Below are positions 1 to 8,993 of a stretch of 43,007 bases of DNA, one piece after another. A program made the translations under genes and the position numbers. The DNA is from SAR86 cluster bacterium (GTDB lineage Bacteria; Pseudomonadota; Gammaproteobacteria; Pseudomonadales; Pseudohongiellaceae). The number at the start of each line of letters is the position of its first letter. Within the stretch, counting starts at the first letter, position 1. Location of the stretch: NCBI GenBank assembly GCA_002402175.1, contig NVVJ01000004.1, positions 5,633 through 48,639 on the forward strand, read 5' to 3'. The notes beneath the pieces are model-generated. The model saw nothing but the letters and a program-made list of their open reading frames with translations, ran no database searches and was not told the origin of the DNA.

Positions 1-165
1 TTAGTTCACTGGATAAGCTTAAGAATGCCAAACAGAGGTGGTATCGAAGGAGGAACACCGGAAGTTTATTTCTCTGACCCAGATGGTATTAAGCTTCAGG
101 TGCAGGATGCCAGCTATTGCGGCGGCGGTGGATATTTGGGCGACAATTGCGCGCCGTTGGCATAA
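1..165 (+). CDS. VOC (glyoxalase/dioxygenase superfamily) protein, C-terminal fragment
   Basis: The reading frame is open from the first base and ends at a TAA, so the 5' part of the gene lies outside the window. The 54 visible residues contain E-V-Y-F-S-D-P-D-G-I, the closing beta strand and turn typical of the vicinal oxygen chelate fold, where the Glu is usually a metal ligand. The tail is rich in Gly and Cys (YCGGGGYLGD), as in a subgroup of exported or ring-cleavage-like VOC proteins. The substrate cannot be told from this piece. It ends 63 bases before the next gene on the same strand. Confidence 0.7.
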   Translation, partial: LVHWISLRMPNRGGIEGGTPEVYFSDPDGIKLQVQDASYCGGGGYLGDNCAPLA

Positions 166-228
166 AAGGTTCGTGTAAACCCGAGTCAATGGCTAGAACA
201 CAGAATTAATTAAAACAAGGGAAGTAGT

Positions 229-1248
229 ATGGAATACCGTTACATAGGCAAAAGTGGATTGCGAGTTACCCCTATATGCATGGGCACGATGAGTTTTGGT
301 AGTTGGAGCGATAAGAAAGAATCGTTCAAAATATTAGAAAAGGCTTATGAGCGCGGAATTAATTTCTATGACACCGCGGAGATTTATCCCGTACCACCAA
401 ATGCAGAGACAAATGGCGTTACAGAGCAAATTTTTGGCGAGTGGATTAAAACCAAGCCTCGGGACTCGCTGATAATAGCGACAAAAGTTGCAGGTGCAGC
501 GTCAGGATGGTTTGTACCACCACTGCGACACGGTTTAACCGCTATTGATCGATTTCATATCGAAACGGCTGTAGAAGGCTCTTTGCGAAGGTTGGGTACA
601 GACTATATCGACCTGTATCAGGTGCATTGGCCAGATACAGTAGTACCTATCGAAGAATCAATGGAAGCGCTTGATCGTTTAATTCAGTCAGGCAAGGTGC
701 GTTACCTGGGCACCTCAAATGAAAGTGCTTATGGATTGACGAAGGCAAACACTGTTGCTTCCTATGAAGGCTTAACGAAGTTTCAGTCAATACAAAATAA
801 TTTTTCTTTATTAAATCGTCGATTCATGGACGAACTGGCTAATGTTTGTAGAAAGGAGCATGTGTCACTTTTACCGTATTCGCCTATTGGTGGTGGAGTA
901 TTAAGCGGGAAATATAATCAGGAAAATATACCCGTTAACAGTCGGTTCGGTGATTATAAAACCACCGAAAACCCAAGGCAAAAAGCCATGGCGTCTCGCT
1001 TTGTCAATGAGGGGACTTTGGCCTCTACTGCCAAATATCTTGAAATTGCCAAAGAAGCGGGCATGTCAGCTGTTACTCTGGCCACAGCATGGAGTATGAA
1101 TTTCGACTTTGTGGCGTCTACAATAATTGGCGCTAGAACAGCAGATCAACTGGATGAGTCGTTGGCAGCACTTGATGTAAAACTTGACGATGAAATAATG
1201 AAGAAGTGTGATGAGGTCCATAGTCAAATCCTTTATCCAATGGGCTAG
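229..1248 (+). CDS. Aldo/keto reductase
   Basis: A 339-residue cytoplasmic NADPH-dependent oxidoreductase of the AKR superfamily (TIM barrel), close in pattern to the Tas/YajO-like group. Visible family marks are the start MEYRYIGKSGLRVTPICMGTMSFG, the catalytic region N-F-Y-D-T-A-E-I-Y-P near residues 45-55 (Asp and Tyr of the tetrad), D-L-Y-Q-V-H-W-P-D near residue 130 (catalytic His) and the C-terminal cofactor motif I-I-G-A-R-T. An AAGGGAAG ribosome site lies a few bases before the ATG. The next gene starts inside its 3' end. Physiological substrate is unknown; members of this family reduce small aldehydes and ketones. Confidence 0.92.
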   Translation: MEYRYIGKSGLRVTPICMGTMSFGSWSDKKESFKILEKAYERGINFYDTAEIYPVPPNAETNGVTEQIFGEWIKTKPRDSLIIATKVAGAASGWFVPPLRHGLTAIDRFHIETAVEGSLRRLGTDYIDLYQVHWPDTVVPIEESMEALDRLIQSGKVRYLGTSNESAYGLTKANTVASYEGLTKFQSIQNNFSLLNRRFMDELANVCRKEHVSLLPYSPIGGGVLSGKYNQENIPVNSRFGDYKTTENPRQKAMASRFVNEGTLASTAKYLEIAKEAGMSAVTLATAWSMNFDFVASTIIGARTADQLDESLAALDVKLDDEIMKKCDEVHSQILYPMG

Positions 1249-2059
1249 TTCTCTAGCTTTATTCTTAGCAATAACAGCCGTCAATGCGCAGACCATTCAT
1301 GTCTCGCATTGCATGGCTGGTTGTCCAGAATCTAACTCTTCATCGGGGGCGAGTGGTAACGAAATTGTGGTTCGTCATTTGTTTGCTGCATCTATCAATG
1401 GTGAAAACGGCCTGGCTGATTGGGTGGCATACAGAGTGTTGGCAGATACGGTTGGTGTTGCCTCTTTGCTTCCACGATTTTGGTACGAGGACAATCTTCT
1501 TACGTCGCTTGCAAACGTCGATCAAATTATTGATGGCGCCTCACAAATATTTCAACCTGACTTAACTGGTAGAGCCGATCGAAGTTACCGTATTAATGAA
1601 ATAATCATTAGCACCGAAGATCAGGGAAGATTGGCTCCCATGAGCAGTTTTGCTGGAACGCCTTATTGGTCTGAGTTAAATTATATTAGTAATCTGGCAG
1701 CGTTGCCCAACGATTTACGAGTTGGAAGCTGGGCGCGCCTGGATCAGGCAGTCAACGAGTTGGCGGCACGGGAAGGAGAGATTTTTGTTGTCAGTGGGCC
1801 GTTGTATCGTATTCAAAATGTTCTAAACACTCGCCCGGACAATATGACAGATAAGCCTTCGGCTTTTTTCAAAGTGATTGCGACTGAATCGAATCTAGCG
1901 GCATTTATATTTCCCTATGGAATAGCGCAGCATGCGAACTATTGTGATCAATTGAATAGTTTAGAATCGATTGAGCAGGAAAGTGGATTGACAGTTTTTC
2001 CTGAGAAGCAAGCTGTGGGTGATGCAAGCTTACAGGCAAGTCTTGGTTGTAAAAATTAG
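1211..2059 (+). CDS. Exported DNA/RNA non-specific endonuclease-family protein with degenerate active site
   Basis: Residues 1-26 form a signal peptide (basic start, hydrophobic core, cut after VNA), so the product is exported. The mature part follows the NUC (EndoG/Serratia nuclease) family of beta-beta-alpha-metal nucleases: an HCxxGCP start near residue 33, ADWVAYRV near 69, then the active-site block near 137 and a SN-W-L block near 160-178. The usual D-R-G-H motif reads D-Q-G-R, so the general-base His is Arg. The usual metal-binding Asn aligns with Arg170 and the later Glu with Asp178. This suggests a catalytically impaired member. ATG at 1211 is chosen; a GTG lies one codon earlier. 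The start overlaps the reductase gene by 38 bases, which suggests coupled translation. Confidence 0.8.
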   Translation: MRSIVKSFIQWASSLALFLAITAVNAQTIHVSHCMAGCPESNSSSGASGNEIVVRHLFAASINGENGLADWVAYRVLADTVGVASLLPRFWYEDNLLTSLANVDQIIDGASQIFQPDLTGRADRSYRINEIIISTEDQGRLAPMSSFAGTPYWSELNYISNLAALPNDLRVGSWARLDQAVNELAAREGEIFVVSGPLYRIQNVLNTRPDNMTDKPSAFFKVIATESNLAAFIFPYGIAQHANYCDQLNSLESIEQESGLTVFPEKQAVGDASLQASLGCKN

Positions 2060-2118
2060 TTATACAAAATTCGAAACACTGATCAAGTCGTTATACAAAT
2101 TACTATAGAGAACCTGTT

Positions 2119-2805
2119 ATGGAATATGTAGTTAAGCCGAGTGCTATACCTTCTGTGCCGGTAAATAATACCGATGAGTTTTTCCCTGTTCACCGCATTT
2201 ACTGTGTGGGTAGAAATTATAGCGATCATGTGAAAGAAATGGGCGGAGATCCAAAGCAGGAGCCGCCTATTTTCTTTAGCAAGCCAGCCAGTGCTTGCGT
2301 GGTAGGTAATCAAGATGTGAACTACCCCCAGGCTACGAGTGACTTACATCACGAAGTTGAACTTGTGGTAGCGCTAAAAAGCGGTGGTAAAGACCTGTCG
2401 ATAGAATCAGCTCTGGATTGCGTTTACGGATATGCAGTAGGAATAGATTTTACCCGCAGAGATTTACAGGCCATTGCAAAAAACAACGGCAGGCCCTGGG
2501 ATGTTGCCAAGGGCTTCGATCAGTCGGCTCCCATATCGTCTATTGCGCCAGCTAGTGAATGCGGGCATCCAGTCGACTCTCGTATTACACTGAAGGTGAA
2601 TGGTGAAATCCGTCAACAGGCAAAACTCGATGAAATGATATGGGCTGTGCCAGAGATCATTTCGTCTCTATCTCAGTTTTTCGAATTGAAATCAGGGGAT
2701 CTCATTTATACCGGGACTCCGGCTGGTGTAGCGGCAGTGGGAGTTGGGGATACACTGAGTGCGTCTATAGAAGGTGTAGGCGAGCTTGAATTTAACATAG
2801 TGTAG
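2119..2805 (+). CDS. Fumarylacetoacetate hydrolase (FAH) family protein
   Basis: A 228-residue, probably cytosolic, metal-dependent enzyme of the FAH superfamily, which cleaves or decarboxylates acyl-pyruvate-type compounds and oxaloacetate-like ketoacids. Seen are the N-terminal I-Y-C-V-G-R-N-Y-S-D-H, F-F-S-K-P-A near residue 53, the metal-ligand motif H-H-E-V-E-L near 77 (two Glu), an Asp in G-I-D-F-T-R-R-D-L-Q near 113, and the C-terminal L-I-Y-T-G-T-P-A-G-V. Length matches the short single-domain group (YcgM-like acylpyruvase). The permease gene follows after 10 bases, so the two are likely cotranscribed, possibly for uptake and use of a carboxylate. That link is inference. Confidence 0.9.
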   Translation: MEYVVKPSAIPSVPVNNTDEFFPVHRIYCVGRNYSDHVKEMGGDPKQEPPIFFSKPASACVVGNQDVNYPQATSDLHHEVELVVALKSGGKDLSIESALDCVYGYAVGIDFTRRDLQAIAKNNGRPWDVAKGFDQSAPISSIAPASECGHPVDSRITLKVNGEIRQQAKLDEMIWAVPEIISSLSQFFELKSGDLIYTGTPAGVAAVGVGDTLSASIEGVGELEFNIV

Positions 2806-2815
2806 TAGACATCAA

Positions 2816-4591
2816 ATGACAGCTGATCAAACAATTCTATTGCTGATTCTATTCGCATTACTGGTTTTGCTAGTTTGGGGTAGATGGCGATACGACATTG
2901 TCGCCTTAGGGGCTCTGTTTACAGCCGGTTTTTTTGGCCTGGTGCCCCAGGGAGAACTGTTCTCCGGGTTTGGTAATCCTGCAACTATTACTGTAGTGCT
3001 GGTACTCATCGTCAGTTACGGATTAACGAAATCTGGCGCGGTTGAGTTCATCACAGATGTTATAGAGCCTATCTCTTCTCAGCCTTTTCTTCATATTGCA
3101 GCACTAACCTTCCTTGCCGCCTTTCTTTCAATGTTTATGAATAATGTGGGCGCACTTGCCTTGCTAATGCCTATAGCTATTCAATCAACGACTAAGGCAG
3201 GCCGTGCGCCAGCAACAGTCTTGATGCCCCTGTCATTTGGTTCGATTCTCGGTGGTCTTGTTACGCTAATAGGCACACCACCGAATATCCTAATTGCAAA
3301 CTATCGTCAGGAAATGACTGGCGAAGCATTCACCATGTTTGATTTTGCACCGGTTGGTGGTGGTATTGCTATATGCGGCATCCTGTTTATGTTGGCAATA
3401 GGTTGGCGGTTGGTGAAGGTGCGCAAACAGACAGCTGGCTTAGAGTTATTCGATGTAGAAAAATATCTGTTTGAATTGAAAGTAACCGACGAGACAACTT
3501 TTCTTGGAAAATCTGTCGGTGAGCTGAAAGACGCACTGGCGGAGCAAAAAATGGATTTGCTTTCGATGGTGCACAAGCGAGAGAAAATGCAGGTTGTGTA
3601 TCGAAAGCACAAACTAGCCGTCAATGACTTGCTTATGCTTCAGGGTTCTCACGATGATATAGACAGCTTTGCCAGTGCTCATAAGCTGCAGCTACTTTCC
3701 GCAGAGAATGCACAAAAAGAAATTTTACATTCCGAAGATTCACAAATCTCGGAAGTGGTTGTTACCCCAAGCTCGCCGATTCTTGGAAGGACTCCCGTGC
3801 AAATCAGATTCAATAGAAAATATGAAGTGAACCTGTTGGCAGCTTCTCGATCAGGAACTCCCCACCGAAGTCGCCTGCGAGAATTTCAGTTCAAGGTAGG
3901 GGATGTGCTGTTGTTACACGGCGAAGAGGATGCGCTGCGAGAGGCTATTATAAAACTCGACTGCTATCCCTTGGCGCGGCGCGACCTGGAAATCGGGCGT
4001 TCTGCAAAAGCGTTGCCAGCGTTGATAACTTTTATTCTGGCAATAGCTGCCACCGCATTTGGGTTTATTTCGATTCAGCTGGCCCTGGGAATCGCTACGG
4101 TAGCCATGGTGTTATGGAACATAGTTCCAGTGAGAGAGTTTTATGACGGTGTAGACTGGCCTGTGGTGGTTCTGCTTGGTGCAATGATTCCTCTTGGCAG
4201 TGCTCTGGAAACTACAGGCACGACTGACCTGTTGGTTAATGGGATTTTAGCTGTTGCAGGAGGTTTGTCCCCCGCGCTTATTCTTGCATTGATACTTGTT
4301 CTTACCATGACGGTGTCAGATGTCTTAAACAATGCAGCCACGGCTATTCTAATGGCGCCTATAGCTTACAATATTGCGATTGTTCTTGAACTAAACCCCG
4401 ATGCATTCCTTATGGCAGTAGCAGTTGGGGCTTCTTGTGCGTTTCTTACACCAATTGGTCATCAGAACAACGCGCTGATAATGGGGCCAGGTGGTTATCA
4501 ATTTGGCGACTATTGGCGCATGGGATTACCGCTTGAAATTGTAATAGTGACAGTGGCAGTGCCTCTACTGCTTATCGTATGGCCACTATAG
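2816..4591 (+). CDS. SLC13/ArsB-like permease with two central RCK_C (TrkA-C) domains
   Basis: A 591-residue inner-membrane transporter. Residues 1-200 hold about five hydrophobic segments including M-N-N-V-G-A-L-A-L-L-M-P, the intramembrane motif of the ion-transporter/DASS superfamily, and G-T-P-P-N-I-L-I. Residues about 210-380 are soluble and contain two TrkA-C-like modules (F-L-G-K-S-V-G-E-L and I-L-G-R-T-P-V-Q-I-R), which bind ligands and gate transport in related proteins. Residues 395-591 repeat the membrane fold, with D-V-L-N-N-A-A-T-A-I-L-M and G-H-Q-N-N-A-L-I-M-G-P-G-G-Y. The layout matches SLC13-type permeases for anions such as dicarboxylates or sulfate. The actual substrate is not shown. 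Confidence 0.9.
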   Translation: MTADQTILLLILFALLVLLVWGRWRYDIVALGALFTAGFFGLVPQGELFSGFGNPATITVVLVLIVSYGLTKSGAVEFITDVIEPISSQPFLHIAALTFLAAFLSMFMNNVGALALLMPIAIQSTTKAGRAPATVLMPLSFGSILGGLVTLIGTPPNILIANYRQEMTGEAFTMFDFAPVGGGIAICGILFMLAIGWRLVKVRKQTAGLELFDVEKYLFELKVTDETTFLGKSVGELKDALAEQKMDLLSMVHKREKMQVVYRKHKLAVNDLLMLQGSHDDIDSFASAHKLQLLSAENAQKEILHSEDSQISEVVVTPSSPILGRTPVQIRFNRKYEVNLLAASRSGTPHRSRLREFQFKVGDVLLLHGEEDALREAIIKLDCYPLARRDLEIGRSAKALPALITFILAIAATAFGFISIQLALGIATVAMVLWNIVPVREFYDGVDWPVVVLLGAMIPLGSALETTGTTDLLVNGILAVAGGLSPALILALILVLTMTVSDVLNNAATAILMAPIAYNIAIVLELNPDAFLMAVAVGASCAFLTPIGHQNNALIMGPGGYQFGDYWRMGLPLEIVIVTVAVPLLLIVWPL

Positions 4592-4720
4592 GTTTTAATA
4601 TAGGTTCTAACTATATTCTCTTAATAGAGTTTGCCAGTAACAGACTAATTCAGTAGTTTTGTTGCGAGAGCCAGCGTAATGAATTAAGTTACTGCCTAAC
4701 GAACACCTAGAGCTTCAGAT

Positions 4721-6166
4721 ATGCGCGTTAATTGGAACAATTATAATTCAGGGGAGTTTTACGACGAAATAGTCAGCAGCCCTGGTTATGCGCGTAAACC
4801 TGCCCGGCGATTAGCAAGCTTTCTTAAGTCACTAACTCACGAAGAGCTGCAACAGAAAAAGCTGGCCGCCGAGCTGGCTATTAAAACCATGGGAATTTCG
4901 TTTACGGTATACAGCGATGCCGGAAATATAGATCGGGAATGGCCATTCGATATTATTCCGCGAATTATTGCAGAAAAAGAATGGAATCATACAAGTCTTG
5001 GGCTAACACAAAGACTGCGTGCGCTAAACTGCTTTATTAATGATATATACAATGATCAGAAAATATTCAAAGACAAAATAATTCCCAGGGAATTGATTCT
5101 AGGTTCAGCCAACTACCTTAAAGAGTGTGCTGGAATAAAGCCACGCTATGGCGTGTGGGCGCATATTTGCGGTACCGATTTAATAAAAGACGGGAGTGGA
5201 GATTTTTACGTACTGGAAGATAATTTACGAGTTCCTTCTGGTGTCTCCTATATGCTTGAAAATCGTAGGGTGACCAAACGGGTTTTCCCTGAGTTGTTTG
5301 AAAATTACTACAATATTCGTCCTGTTACTGAATACCCGGCTCAATTATTCGACACCCTTGCCGCTATTTCGCCTCGCCCTTCAAACTATCCAGCAGTGGC
5401 GGTTCTCACGCCAGGCGTTTTTAATTCTGCCTATTTTGAGCACGCCTATCTCGCGCAGCGAATGGGCGTCGAATTGGTAGAAGGCAGCGACCTTGTCGTA
5501 GAAAAAGACAAAGTGTTTATGCGCACAATCGATGGGCTGTCCCAAATCGATGTAATTTATAGACGAATTGATGATTTATTCCTGGACCCGTCGGTTTTTA
5601 ACAAAGACTCAGTGTTAGGTGTTAAGGGTTTGTTCAAAGCCTGGGTTAAAGGCAATGTTGCTTTGGCGAATGCGCCAGGTGCCGGTGTGGCTGATGATAA
5701 AATAATCTACACCTATGTACCAAAATTTATTAAATACTATTTAGGCGAAGACCCTATATTGCCAAATGTTCCAAGCTTCTTGTGTGTTGATAAAGTTCAA
5801 CGCCAGCATGTGTTGCAGAATCTTGATAAGTTAGTGGTGAAGCCTGCCAATGAATCAGGCGGATATGGCATGTTGATAGGGCCACAAGCCAGTAAGAAGG
5901 AGTTAGCAGAATTTGCTCGACGCATTAAGGCTGACCCAAGAAATTATATGGCGCAACCTTTAATTGCCCTGTCAACGGTGCCGGTATTGGGCGAGCGTAC
6001 AGTCGAACCACGACATGTGGATTTACGTCCATTTGTTTTGCAGGCCGACAAGTCCTATGTCACCGCCGGTGGGCTAACGCGAGTAGCAATGGTCAAAGGT
6101 TCTTATATTGTGAATTCATCTCAGGGTGGTGGCAGTAAGGACACCTGGATAGTAGGGGACGATTGA
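4721..6166 (+). CDS. Circularly permuted ATP-grasp family protein (DUF404/DUF407 type)
   Basis: A 481-residue soluble protein of the circularly permuted ATP-grasp group. Marks are F-Y-V-L-E-D-N-L-R-V-P-S-G-V-S-Y-M-L-E-N-R near residues 162-182 and V-K-P-A-N-E-S-G-G-Y-G-M near 373-383, the nucleotide-binding loop, followed by L-R-P-F-V-L near the end. Such proteins are predicted amide- or peptide-bond ligases. In many genomes they sit with an alpha-E protein, a transglutaminase and the proteasome-like Anbu, and have been proposed to make or attach a peptide-like tag; the substrate is unknown. Here it leads a tight operon: the alpha-E gene begins 4 bases after its stop codon. Confidence 0.92.
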   Translation: MRVNWNNYNSGEFYDEIVSSPGYARKPARRLASFLKSLTHEELQQKKLAAELAIKTMGISFTVYSDAGNIDREWPFDIIPRIIAEKEWNHTSLGLTQRLRALNCFINDIYNDQKIFKDKIIPRELILGSANYLKECAGIKPRYGVWAHICGTDLIKDGSGDFYVLEDNLRVPSGVSYMLENRRVTKRVFPELFENYYNIRPVTEYPAQLFDTLAAISPRPSNYPAVAVLTPGVFNSAYFEHAYLAQRMGVELVEGSDLVVEKDKVFMRTIDGLSQIDVIYRRIDDLFLDPSVFNKDSVLGVKGLFKAWVKGNVALANAPGAGVADDKIIYTYVPKFIKYYLGEDPILPNVPSFLCVDKVQRQHVLQNLDKLVVKPANESGGYGMLIGPQASKKELAEFARRIKADPRNYMAQPLIALSTVPVLGERTVEPRHVDLRPFVLQADKSYVTAGGLTRVAMVKGSYIVNSSQGGGSKDTWIVGDD

Positions 6167-6170
6167 GCTA

Positions 6171-7121
6171 ATGCTATCTAGAGTCGCAGAACGTGTTTAC
6201 TGGCAAGCTCGCTATCTTGAGAGGGCGGAGAATACCGCGCGTTTGTTGAATGTGTTTTCAACATTGTTATTGGATTTGCCCCCACGAACAAAATTAGGCT
6301 GGCACTCTCTGGTTGAAATTACCGGTACTGATGCAGGCTTTGACGCAAAATATAAGCAAGCTCTAGAGCGCAATGTAATACGTTTTCTCTTGTCCGATAA
6401 TAATGGCTGCTCCATTTTGGATATGCTGGCACTGGCGCGTGAAAACGCACGTACCACCAGAGAAATCATGCCCACAGAAGCATTTGAGCAGATAAACAAT
6501 CTGTATTTTTTTGCTAAAGAAAATGCCGCTAAGGGCGTGGCGCGAGGGCCTCGCCATGAGCTTCTTGAACAGATAATTTCTAGCTGCCAGCAGATTTCTG
6601 GCCTTATGGCTGGTTCCATGAGTCGCGGCGCGGCTTATAGTTTTGTGCGCCTGGGTCGCAGCCTGGAACGTGCTGATATGACTACGCGAATTGTTGACGT
6701 TGGGTCTGGAAATTTGCTACCAGCATTGAATAAAAATGAATCCAGTTCGGGCGGCAATAATGCGCCCTACGAAAACACACTATGGATGAATATATTGCGC
6801 TCCCAAAGCGGGTATCAAATGTACCGTCAGAATGTAAGAAATCGGGTCAACGGTGAAGATGTTGTCAGGTTTTTATTACAGAACGAGGAGTTCCCCCGGG
6901 CTGTTACCCACGCACTTATAACCCTAACTAAAGTCTTAGGAAAACTGCCCAATAATGCCAGTGTTTCGAAACAGGTCGAAAAGACTTTAAACATAGTGCG
7001 AAAAGGAAAAATTGACAAACTGCTAGACAATGGATTGTTGGAATACATCGATAAACTGCAATTAGAAATTGGTCAGATTCACAATAAAATTGCGAACACA
7101 TGGTTTCTACCAAATAAGTAA
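6171..7121 (+). CDS. Alpha-E domain protein (DUF403)
   Basis: A 316-residue mostly alpha-helical protein. The start M-L-S-R-V-A-E-R-V-Y-W-Q-A-R-Y-L-E-R-A-E-N-T-A-R-L-L is the signature of the alpha-E family, and R-S-L-E-R-A-D-M-T-T-R-I in the middle is the second conserved helix pair. No membrane segments or signal peptide are seen. The family has no proven reaction; it nearly always accompanies a permuted ATP-grasp protein and is assumed to form part of the same ligase or to bind its substrate. It lies 4 bases after the ATP-grasp gene and 3 bases before the metallopeptidase gene, so all three are probably one transcription unit. Confidence 0.92.
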   Translation: MLSRVAERVYWQARYLERAENTARLLNVFSTLLLDLPPRTKLGWHSLVEITGTDAGFDAKYKQALERNVIRFLLSDNNGCSILDMLALARENARTTREIMPTEAFEQINNLYFFAKENAAKGVARGPRHELLEQIISSCQQISGLMAGSMSRGAAYSFVRLGRSLERADMTTRIVDVGSGNLLPALNKNESSSGGNNAPYENTLWMNILRSQSGYQMYRQNVRNRVNGEDVVRFLLQNEEFPRAVTHALITLTKVLGKLPNNASVSKQVEKTLNIVRKGKIDKLLDNGLLEYIDKLQLEIGQIHNKIANTWFLPNK

Positions 7122-7124
7122 GCC

Positions 7125-8123
7125 ATGAAAAACTTTACCTGCAGTTGTGGTCAACCCCTGTTTTTTGAAAATACACAATGCTTGAGTTGTGAGCGTCAGC
7201 TTGGCTTTGATCCAGTAACGCTCAGTATGTATTCATTCTCCGATGAAAACCCTCATTTTTCCGGATCGACACCCTTAAAGCTCTGTAAGAATTCCGCAGA
7301 CTACGGTGTATGTAACTGGTTTGTGACCGACCCTAAAAGTTCATATTGCCTGTCTTGTGGCTTGAACCACACCATCCCTAATTTGCTGGAGAAAAAAAGA
7401 AGGCGATGGTGGAAAAACCTGGAACACGCGAAACGTCGGCTTATCTATTCATTATTGGTATTAAACCTTCCAGTAGAAGGGCGAGCGAATGACCCACACG
7501 GCCTGGCTTTTAGTTTTATAGAAGATAAGCGCACCAATCCTCGAGTTTCTGAAGAGTATGTGGCGACTGGGCATCTCAATGGATTGATTACCGTCAACAC
7601 AGCAGAGGCGGACAAAGTTAACCGGGAAATAAGCCGCGCCTATACCGGTGAATTGTATAGAACTTTATTAGGGCACTTTAGGCATGAGAGTGGCCACTAT
7701 TACTTCGATAAATTAATCTGCAGTGAAGAATTACGCTATCAGTTTAGAGAATTTTTTGGAGACGAACGAGCTGATTATTCGGCGGCACTAAAATATTACT
7801 ATGCCAATAAAAAAACAATGACACATGACCCCGCCATGATTAGTCGCTATGCGCAATCGCATCCATTGGAAGACTGGGCTGAGGTATGGGCTCACTATTT
7901 ACATATGGTAGATACGCTGGATACCGCAGCAGCCTATGATCAGGAGCTGGGTTCCTCACATCTCGATGATATCGACGAAACTCTTTCGAAGTGGTCGCGT
8001 TTGACTATTGTTTTGAATGCTTTGAATCGAAGCATGGGATTGGAAGATGCGTATCCGTTTGTGCTATCGGCACTAACGCTTAAGAAGCTCCGTTTTGTCC
8101 ATGGCCTGATTTATCCCAGTTAG
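7125..8123 (+). CDS. Zinc-ribbon putative metallopeptidase (Peptidase_Mx type)
   Basis: A 332-residue soluble protein with two parts. The N-terminal 80 residues hold two four-Cys sets, C6/C8/C19/C22 and C54/C63/C75/C78, which look like zinc ribbons. The C-terminal part carries H187-E-S-G-H191, an HExxH zinc-protease motif, and a downstream W-A-E-V-W-A-H (Glu253) that could give the third zinc ligand. This matches the putative zinc-binding metallopeptidases found beside alpha-E and ATP-grasp genes. It is the third gene of the operon, 3 bases after the alpha-E gene. Its last 44 bases overlap, on the opposite strand, the 3' end of the Anbu gene. A role in processing the product of the ATP-grasp protein is inference. 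Confidence 0.88.
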   Translation: MKNFTCSCGQPLFFENTQCLSCERQLGFDPVTLSMYSFSDENPHFSGSTPLKLCKNSADYGVCNWFVTDPKSSYCLSCGLNHTIPNLLEKKRRRWWKNLEHAKRRLIYSLLVLNLPVEGRANDPHGLAFSFIEDKRTNPRVSEEYVATGHLNGLITVNTAEADKVNREISRAYTGELYRTLLGHFRHESGHYYFDKLICSEELRYQFREFFGDERADYSAALKYYYANKKTMTHDPAMISRYAQSHPLEDWAEVWAHYLHMVDTLDTAAAYDQELGSSHLDDIDETLSKWSRLTIVLNALNRSMGLEDAYPFVLSALTLKKLRFVHGLIYPS

Positions 8124-8838
8124 CTGCCCAGGACATCGGGGGCATTTGCCTAAAGGCGTTCTTGAGTAATTGATCCCAGGACTTTTTCAAGTCTCGTAGA
8201 AACTCGCTGTCTTCATCGAATCGATGGTAATTATCAATAGCCAGACTATCTGTAGGGTAGAGAATTGCTTCGATGGGTGGACCCACGCTGAGATTACTGC
8301 GTAAAGTCGAATCCATAGAAACCAGAGTACACATGGCGCAGGTATTGAGGTCGAGCTCAGGATCAAGAATTCTATCGAGAATGGGTTTGCCGTATTTGCT
8401 TTCACCAATTTGGAGATACGGCGTATCTGGTGAAGAGGTGATGTGGTTACCTTCTGGGTAAATAAGGATTATTTCGTGTTTTGCATCACCTATTTGTCCG
8501 CCAATAATGAAACTGGCTTCGAATTTACGACCTTCGATAGTACGCTTTTCCTGCTGCACTCGACTTAGATCACCGATGTAATCGGCAGCGTCTTCTATGC
8601 TTTCAACGTTAAGCAGGTTTATTTCTGCATTTTGATTTATATCGGTTTTTATTCTGGCGATTGTTGCCTGGCTGGTGGCCAGATTGCCCGAAGTTAGGAT
8701 AATGAATTGACGCTCGCCATCAATGCCGAAACGAAACATTTTGCTGTAAGTGGATACTTGGTCAATGCCGGCGTTGGTGAGTGAATCCGAGCAAAACACC
8801 ATGCCCGCATCCACCGATACTGCTACACAATACGTCAT
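8080..8838 (-). CDS. Anbu, bacterial proteasome-like peptidase
   Basis: A 252-residue Ntn-hydrolase of the proteasome beta-subunit superfamily. The N-terminus M-T-Y-C-V-A-V-S-V-D-A-G leaves Thr as first residue once Met is removed, the nucleophile position of the family; C-S-D-S-L-T-N-A-G-I-D places Asp17 and S-T-Y-S-K-M supplies the expected active-site Lys near 32 (mature numbering). The pattern fits Anbu rather than HslV. Anbu assembles into an open helical or ring-like oligomer in species studied, and peptidase activity has been hard to show. The gene faces the ATP-grasp/alpha-E/metallopeptidase operon and overlaps its last gene by 44 bases tail to tail, unlike the common same-strand arrangement. 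Confidence 0.93.
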   Translation of the reverse strand: MTYCVAVSVDAGMVFCSDSLTNAGIDQVSTYSKMFRFGIDGERQFIILTSGNLATSQATIARIKTDINQNAEINLLNVESIEDAADYIGDLSRVQQEKRTIEGRKFEASFIIGGQIGDAKHEIILIYPEGNHITSSPDTPYLQIGESKYGKPILDRILDPELDLNTCAMCTLVSMDSTLRSNLSVGPPIEAILYPTDSLAIDNYHRFDEDSEFLRDLKKSWDQLLKNAFRQMPPMSWAANWDKSGHGQNGAS

Positions 8839-8993
8839 AAATTTAGAGTTCTAGAGTGACAAGCGCCCAATCATACTAACTATGGGGATCACTTGGTAGA
8901 GATTTTTTAGAGATATTAAGGCGTGCAGGTGAACACACGGCGTAGTGCTGTGTCTTGGTATAACTACCTGAAAAGGCTGAGATTAGTCTTTAT

